Source: an uncultured bacterium (GTDB lineage Bacteria > Patescibacteriota > Patescibacteriia > Patescibacteriales > Patescibacteriaceae). From it: 6,229 bases of DNA. Positions 4,282 through 6,229 of the stretch are shown piece after piece. The first letter of the stretch is position 1, and every line of letters starts with the position of its first letter. Below the pieces are notes generated by a model. It was given only the letters and a program-made list of their open reading frames with translations. It was not told the origin of the DNA and did no database searches. Location: NCBI GenBank assembly GCA_937868555.1, contig CALMNI010000012.1:1-6229 (forward strand). The letters are read 5' to 3'. The position numbers were made by a program, and so were the translations under genes.

Positions 4282-4494
4282 ATGATTAAATGGTTTGGGA
4301 CTATTGCCGGCATCATTGGCGCGATTCTGGTAGCTGGTAACTTCGGCTGGCAATGGGTAGGATATGTGGCTTTTCTGTCTGGCTCTCTGGCATGGTTTAA
4401 GGTTTCGATTGCTGGTAAAGATGAGGCAGGCATGGTACAATGGGCTTTCTTTAGCGCGGTTAATTTGTGGGGGTTTATTAACTATGTCAGATAA
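4282..4494 (+). CDS. Small multi-helix membrane protein (PnuC/SemiSWEET-like hydrophobic pattern)
   Basis: A 70-residue protein starting MIKWFGTIAGIIGAILVAGN. Three hydrophobic segments (about 4-19, 23-41 and 51-68) are separated by short loops, one with charged residues (AGKDEAG). The sequence style (IGTIAGxIGAxLVAxN..., GY..FLxGSxxW, ...NLWGFINY) resembles small three-helix bundle proteins related to PnuC or SemiSWEET transporters, which pair up to form a transport path; this is pattern memory, not a search result. I chose ATG 4282 because GGAGGT (4273-4278) lies just upstream, whereas ATG 4264 falls at the predicted transcription start. It is the first gene of a three-gene unit, and its end overlaps the next start by 11 nt, implying coupled translation with the SprT-like protein. 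Transport of a nucleotide precursor is one possibility; the substrate is unknown. Confidence 0.72.
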   Translation: MIKWFGTIAGIIGAILVAGNFGWQWVGYVAFLSGSLAWFKVSIAGKDEAGMVQWAFFSAVNLWGFINYVR

Positions 4495-4846
4495 AGAATG
4501 GCAGGAATTTTGCCAAAGGGTATTAGCTTACTGGTGGCGTAAAGCCGTTGGCATATATGGTAAAAGGCTAAAGGCTTGTCCTACCATTCGCGTTTCTAAA
4601 CGAATGACAAGATGCGCGGGTTTGGCATACGTAGCCGATAACGAAATAGCCGTCTCGCATAAATTCCTTTTGGCATATCCGCATGACATGCGGGACGATA
4701 CTATCCCCCATGAACTAGCTCATATTGTCGCCTATCAGCTAACCGGATATGGCGGCAAACCGAGGGAAGCACATGGCAAGCCGTGGAAGGACGTTTGCAT
4801 TGTTCTAACCGGCAAGCCATTATCTATCTATCATAACTACCAATAG
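4484..4846 (+). CDS. Second SprT-like zinc metallopeptidase domain protein
   Basis: A 120-residue basic protein. HELAH (76-80) gives the HExxH zinc motif with catalytic Glu77, and HGKPW (97-101) supplies the third ligand His97 in the typical SprT context HGxxW. Before it, CAGLAYVADNEIAVSHKFLL is the strand-strand-helix lead-in common to SprT/Spartan proteins. It lacks the C-terminal zinc ribbon of bacterial SprT. It is only distantly similar to the protein at 1386, but both have HExxH followed by HG at nearly the same spacing. The start at 4484 overlaps the previous gene by 11 nt, with GGGGG about 10 nt upstream; earlier starts would overlap the membrane-protein gene far more. Role inferred: cleavage of DNA-bound or host proteins. 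It shares the near-identical 51-bp promoter block with the other SprT-like gene. Confidence 0.83.
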   Translation: MSDKEWQEFCQRVLAYWWRKAVGIYGKRLKACPTIRVSKRMTRCAGLAYVADNEIAVSHKFLLAYPHDMRDDTIPHELAHIVAYQLTGYGGKPREAHGKPWKDVCIVLTGKPLSIYHNYQ

Positions 4847-4857
4847 GAACATGACAA

Positions 4858-5091
4858 ATGACTATCAAGATTATTGTCCCCATGACGGACTTGTATGATT
4901 TTGATCCTACCGGGATTAACGATGATGCTACCATCATCGCCCATGCGAAGGAATTGCTTACGGCGATGTACTTTGATGGCGATGCCGATAACTGGGTGAG
5001 GAATGCCGTTGTCATTCGCAACAAGGACGAGGATAGCCCAGGTTTTGATCGGGTAGAATTTGATCTGATGCCTTGCGAATCGGCATTCTAG
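4858..5091 (+). CDS. Small acidic protein of unknown function
   Basis: A 77-residue, strongly acidic protein starting MTIKIIVPMTDLYDFDPTGI. Asp and Glu are concentrated in DLYDFDPTGINDDA, FDGDADN and KDEDSPGFDRVEFDL. A predicted helix (ATIIAHAKELLTAMYF) sits between two beta-type edges (TIKIIVPM and WVRNAVVIRN). I do not recognise a family. Small acidic phage proteins are often host-protein inhibitors or DNA mimics, but there is no specific evidence for that here. ATG 4858 is preferred because AGGAA (4845-4849) is 8 nt upstream; an out-of-frame ATG at 4851 gives only 15 codons. It follows the SprT-like gene by 11 nt and is followed by a strong terminator, so it ends the three-gene unit. Confidence 0.7.
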   Translation: MTIKIIVPMTDLYDFDPTGINDDATIIAHAKELLTAMYFDGDADNWVRNAVVIRNKDEDSPGFDRVEFDLMPCESAF

Positions 5092-5098
5092 AAGCATA

Positions 5099-5127
5099 AT
5101 CGGGTAGCATATGCTACCCGATTTTTC
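5099..5127 (+). terminator. Strong rho-independent terminator
   Basis: Positions 5099-5122 form a perfect 24-bp palindrome (ATCGGGTAGC stem, loop ATAT, GCTACCCGAT), followed by TTTT to 5126. It begins 7 nt after the stop at 5091 and should close the 4282-5091 unit. Confidence 0.9.
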
Positions 5128-5128
5128 A

Positions 5129-5156
5129 CCTGGAATATTAGAATATACTAATATTC
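5129..5156. promoter_or_regulatory. CCTGG plus 9-bp inverted repeat, operator-like
   Basis: CCTGG (5129-5133) overlaps a perfect inverted repeat: GAATATTAG (5133-5141), a 6-nt spacer, and CTAATATTC (5148-5156). It lies right after a terminator and before the next promoter cluster, so it is not needed for termination and has no T tract. It fits a dimeric repressor or activator site; the ligand protein is unknown. Confidence 0.45.
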
Positions 5157-5219
5157 GCTGCGCCAAAATTTTACGCTCTTTTCCTAGGCTTGTCAATACC
5201 CTGGCGCAAAATAATTATG

Positions 5220-5248
5220 TTGCAAACCTGGGCGAAGTCTGATATTCT
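5220..5248 (+). promoter_or_regulatory. First promoter upstream of the HTH gene (CCTGGG type)
   Basis: TTGCAA (5220-5225) and TATTCT (5243-5248) are 17 bp apart, with TGA as extended -10 and CCTGGGCGAA (5227-5236) right after the -35. The sequence around it (CCTGGGCGAA, TGATATNCTGTA) matches the promoter at 2517-2540. Confidence 0.65.
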
Positions 5249-5266
5249 GTATGGTTATCCTGGCCG

Positions 5267-5330
5267 ATAGCCTGGGACTATATCGCGTGAGAAAAATTGA
5301 TGTTGCAATTTATCGGGAAAGGCGTATAAT
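5267..5330 (+). promoter_or_regulatory. Second promoter upstream of the HTH gene with operator-like element
   Basis: TTGCAA (5303-5308) and a perfect TATAAT (5325-5330) are 16 bp apart. It is preceded by ATAGCCTGGGACTATA (5267-5282), the counterpart of the element at 2556, and by AAATTGATGTTGC. Another CCTGG lies at 5259-5263. Confidence 0.6.
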
Positions 5331-5377
5331 AAGAATCATTGAGAAACGGGAAACGAAAGCGAAGCAAAAAATAATTG

Positions 5378-5405
5378 TTGCAAAGCCTGAAAATTCCTGT
5401 ATAAT
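5378..5405 (+). promoter_or_regulatory. Third, nearest promoter of the HTH gene
   Basis: TTGCAA (5378-5383) and a perfect TATAAT (5400-5405) are 16 bp apart, preceded by an A-rich tract (5365-5376). The spacer begins AGCCTGAAA, a weakened form of the CCTGG element. Transcription should start near 5412-5413, exactly at the foot of the leader stem described next. Confidence 0.7.
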
Positions 5406-5412
5406 GATTTTC

Positions 5413-5463
5413 ATCGGATGACGAACTAGGCCAACGAAATCCGATAATCCTAAACCCGGCCTA
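5413..5463 (+). promoter_or_regulatory. Structured 5' leader, possible H-type pseudoknot
   Basis: ATCGGAT (5413-5419) can pair with ATCCGAT (5439-5445). TAGGCC (5427-5432), which lies in that loop, can pair with GGCCTA (5458-5463), which lies outside it. The interleaved arms give a pseudoknot topology, and the second stem ends 5 nt before the GGAG ribosome site (5468-5471). It could protect the mRNA 5' end or control translation of the HTH gene. Stems are 7 and 6 bp, so chance pairing cannot be ruled out. Confidence 0.4.
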
Positions 5464-5479
5464 ATCTGGAGATATGCAA

Positions 5480-5833
5480 ATGACTGCCAAGACTGAAAAG
5501 ACCGTGAATTATACCGCTGAACAAACCGCCGAAATGGTTGCGGCTTATGTGGCGAATCCTACCGCCGAAACGGTTGCGGAATTTGCCGGTAAGTTTGGCA
5601 AGACCGTTCGTAGCATCGTAGCCAAGCTATCGCGCGAAGGCGTATACCACAAGAAGGAATACGTGTCCAAGACCGGAGAAAAGCCCGAAGCTAAGGATAC
5701 GGTTGCCGATGCTATCGGTGCGGTTCTCAAGCTTTCCGAAGCCGACGTTTCCAGTCTGACGAAGGCTAACAAGTCGGCCCTTAAGGCGATTTTTGCGGCT
5801 CTTGCTAACAGTAAGCCGATTGAAGGTGAATAA
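5480..5833 (+). CDS. Putative helix-turn-helix DNA-binding phage protein
   Basis: A 117-residue Lys/Ala-rich protein. Residues 11-55 (YTAEQTAEMVAAYVANPTAE onward) include a segment PTAETVAEFAGKFGKTVRSI followed by VAKLSREGVY that reads as a helix-turn-helix; a C-terminal helix-rich part ends ANKSALKAIFAALANSKP. Similar proteins, annotated hypothetical, are frequent in T4-like and cyanophage-type phages in my memory. The AKLSREGVYxKKEYVxKTGEKP stretch is typical of them. ATG 5480 is chosen over ATG 5474 because GGAG (5468-5471) is 8 nt from 5480 and only 2 nt from 5474. The gene has three upstream promoters, a structured leader, its own terminator, and codons biased to AAG, GCC and GAA, all pointing to high expression. 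It is the best local candidate for a regulator binding the CCTGG elements, but this is inference; a nucleoid-type role is equally possible. Confidence 0.75.
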   Translation: MTAKTEKTVNYTAEQTAEMVAAYVANPTAETVAEFAGKFGKTVRSIVAKLSREGVYHKKEYVSKTGEKPEAKDTVADAIGAVLKLSEADVSSLTKANKSALKAIFAALANSKPIEGE

Positions 5834-5844
5834 CATCTAACCGC

Positions 5845-5871
5845 AGGGCCGGCAAGGGTCGGCCCTTCTTT
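5845..5871 (+). terminator. Rho-independent terminator after the HTH gene
   Basis: AGGGCCG (5845-5851), an 8-nt loop and CGGCCCT (5860-5866) form a G/C-rich stem followed by TCTTT. It lies 11 nt after the stop codon. The T tract is short and interrupted, so read-through into the gene at 5895, which has no obvious promoter of its own, is plausible. Confidence 0.82.
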
Positions 5872-5894
5872 AATCTTTCCTATAGGATATGATC

Positions 5895-6229
5895 ATGTCG
5901 GATGCGTTGAAGCAACTGAAAAAGCAACTGCGGAAGGAATGGAAAGCCGAGATTATCCGGCGCAATGGCTTCGTCGGGAATAACGGAAAAGTTACCATTG
6001 CCTGCATTCCTACCTTCGGCAAAAATGGTAAATTCGCTGTCGCTGTCTGCTCGGAGGATGACAAATTTAAGCGGAAGGAGGGCGAATACATCGCCATGCG
6101 GCGCATTTTTGAGGAGGACAGTGGGCAGCCTTGCACCTTTCCCCGGACCGACGAGGAGATCTTTGACTTCATTATAAATATTTGTGACGCGATATCCCCG
6201 CCGTATTATATAACGTATAACGCGGAGGA
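5895..6229 (+). CDS. Unknown phage protein, N-terminal part (cut by window edge)
   Basis: The frame is open from ATG 5895 to the window end (111 codons, no stop). The protein starts MSDALKQLKKQLRKEWKAEI, a basic amphipathic helix. A beta-rich middle follows (GKVTIACIPTFGKNGKFAVA, then VCSEDDKFKRKEGEY), and then an acidic part (RRIFEEDSGQ; TDEEIFDF). I do not recognise a family. AGGA (5884-5887) is 7 nt upstream of 5895, and an in-frame ATG at 5889 is too close to it. The last 20 codons become markedly A/T-rich (several ATA, TAT), unlike the beginning. It follows the HTH gene by 61 nt across a terminator with no clear promoter between them, so it probably depends on read-through or on a promoter I cannot see. 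Confidence 0.7.
   Translation, partial: MSDALKQLKKQLRKEWKAEIIRRNGFVGNNGKVTIACIPTFGKNGKFAVAVCSEDDKFKRKEGEYIAMRRIFEEDSGQPCTFPRTDEEIFDFIINICDAISPPYYITYNAE

Noticed and set aside
5965..6177. Plus-strand open frame of 70 codons near the right end
   Set aside because: It lies out of frame inside the gene starting at 5895, which has a ribosome site and an uninterrupted frame to the window edge.
6173..6180. TATAAATA, identical to the T4 late promoter core
   Set aside because: It lies within the coding frame of the last gene, in an A/T-rich stretch, with no gene start near it; a single match is likely chance. CATAAATA at 1314 and 4215 is near-identical but part of a conserved upstream block with a clear sigma70 promoter.
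1..6229. tRNA or other structured RNA genes, integrase, transposase or attachment sites
   Set aside because: I looked for tRNA-like TTCGA/TTCAA arms with acceptor pairing and for recombinase motifs and saw none that hold up.

Overview
The window looks like part of a tailed double-stranded DNA bacteriophage genome. The evidence is dense, very small genes with 1-10 nt gaps or short overlaps, good Shine-Dalgarno sites, sigma70-type promoters, rho-independent terminators, several single-helix membrane proteins, and one partial gene that resembles a T4/cyanophage-type terminase small subunit. The promoters imply a host RNA polymerase with a sigma70-like factor. I cannot name the phage or host.

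Layout. (1) 1-443, minus strand: the N-terminal part of a putative terminase small subunit, the only leftward gene and richer in AT-ending codons than the rest. Its likely promoter is at 472-500. (2) 444-1041: a repeat-rich divergent region with two 45-bp tandem repeats, three copies of the palindrome CTTATATAAG, three GACCTGG repeats, a tiny membrane-protein gene (829-957) and five exactly phased 15-bp TATAGTC iterons. All later genes read rightward. (3) 1042-2370: a second tiny membrane-protein gene, a non-coding stretch ending in a strong promoter, a SprT-like metallopeptidase, and a tight run of three small genes with its own promoter. (4) 2371-2649: a regulatory gap with tandem promoters. 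(5) 2650-4065: a HAD-type phosphatase, a small membrane protein and a DnaQ-like (DEDDh) exonuclease, closed by a terminator. (6) 4097-4281: a regulatory gap whose promoter is nearly identical to the one at 1289-1356. (7) 4282-5091: a three-helix membrane protein, a second SprT-like metallopeptidase and a small acidic protein, closed by a terminator. (8) 5128-5479: a regulatory gap with three promoters and a structured leader. (9) 5480-5833: a putative helix-turn-helix protein, closed by a terminator. (10) 5895 to the end: the N-terminal part of an unknown gene.

The rightward genes look like an early or accessory (host-takeover) region: small ORFs of unknown function, nucleic-acid enzymes and host-type promoters. 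The most striking feature lies between the genes. A short CCTGG(G) motif occurs about 17 times outside genes and only about twice inside them. It usually sits just downstream of the -35 box, and it is embedded in duplicated promoter blocks. This suggests a phage-encoded promoter regulon in which one DNA-binding factor controls several small operons. The presence of two diverged SprT-like genes, each behind one copy of the same 51-bp promoter block, is also notable. Function calls come from motif recognition by eye; no database search was possible.
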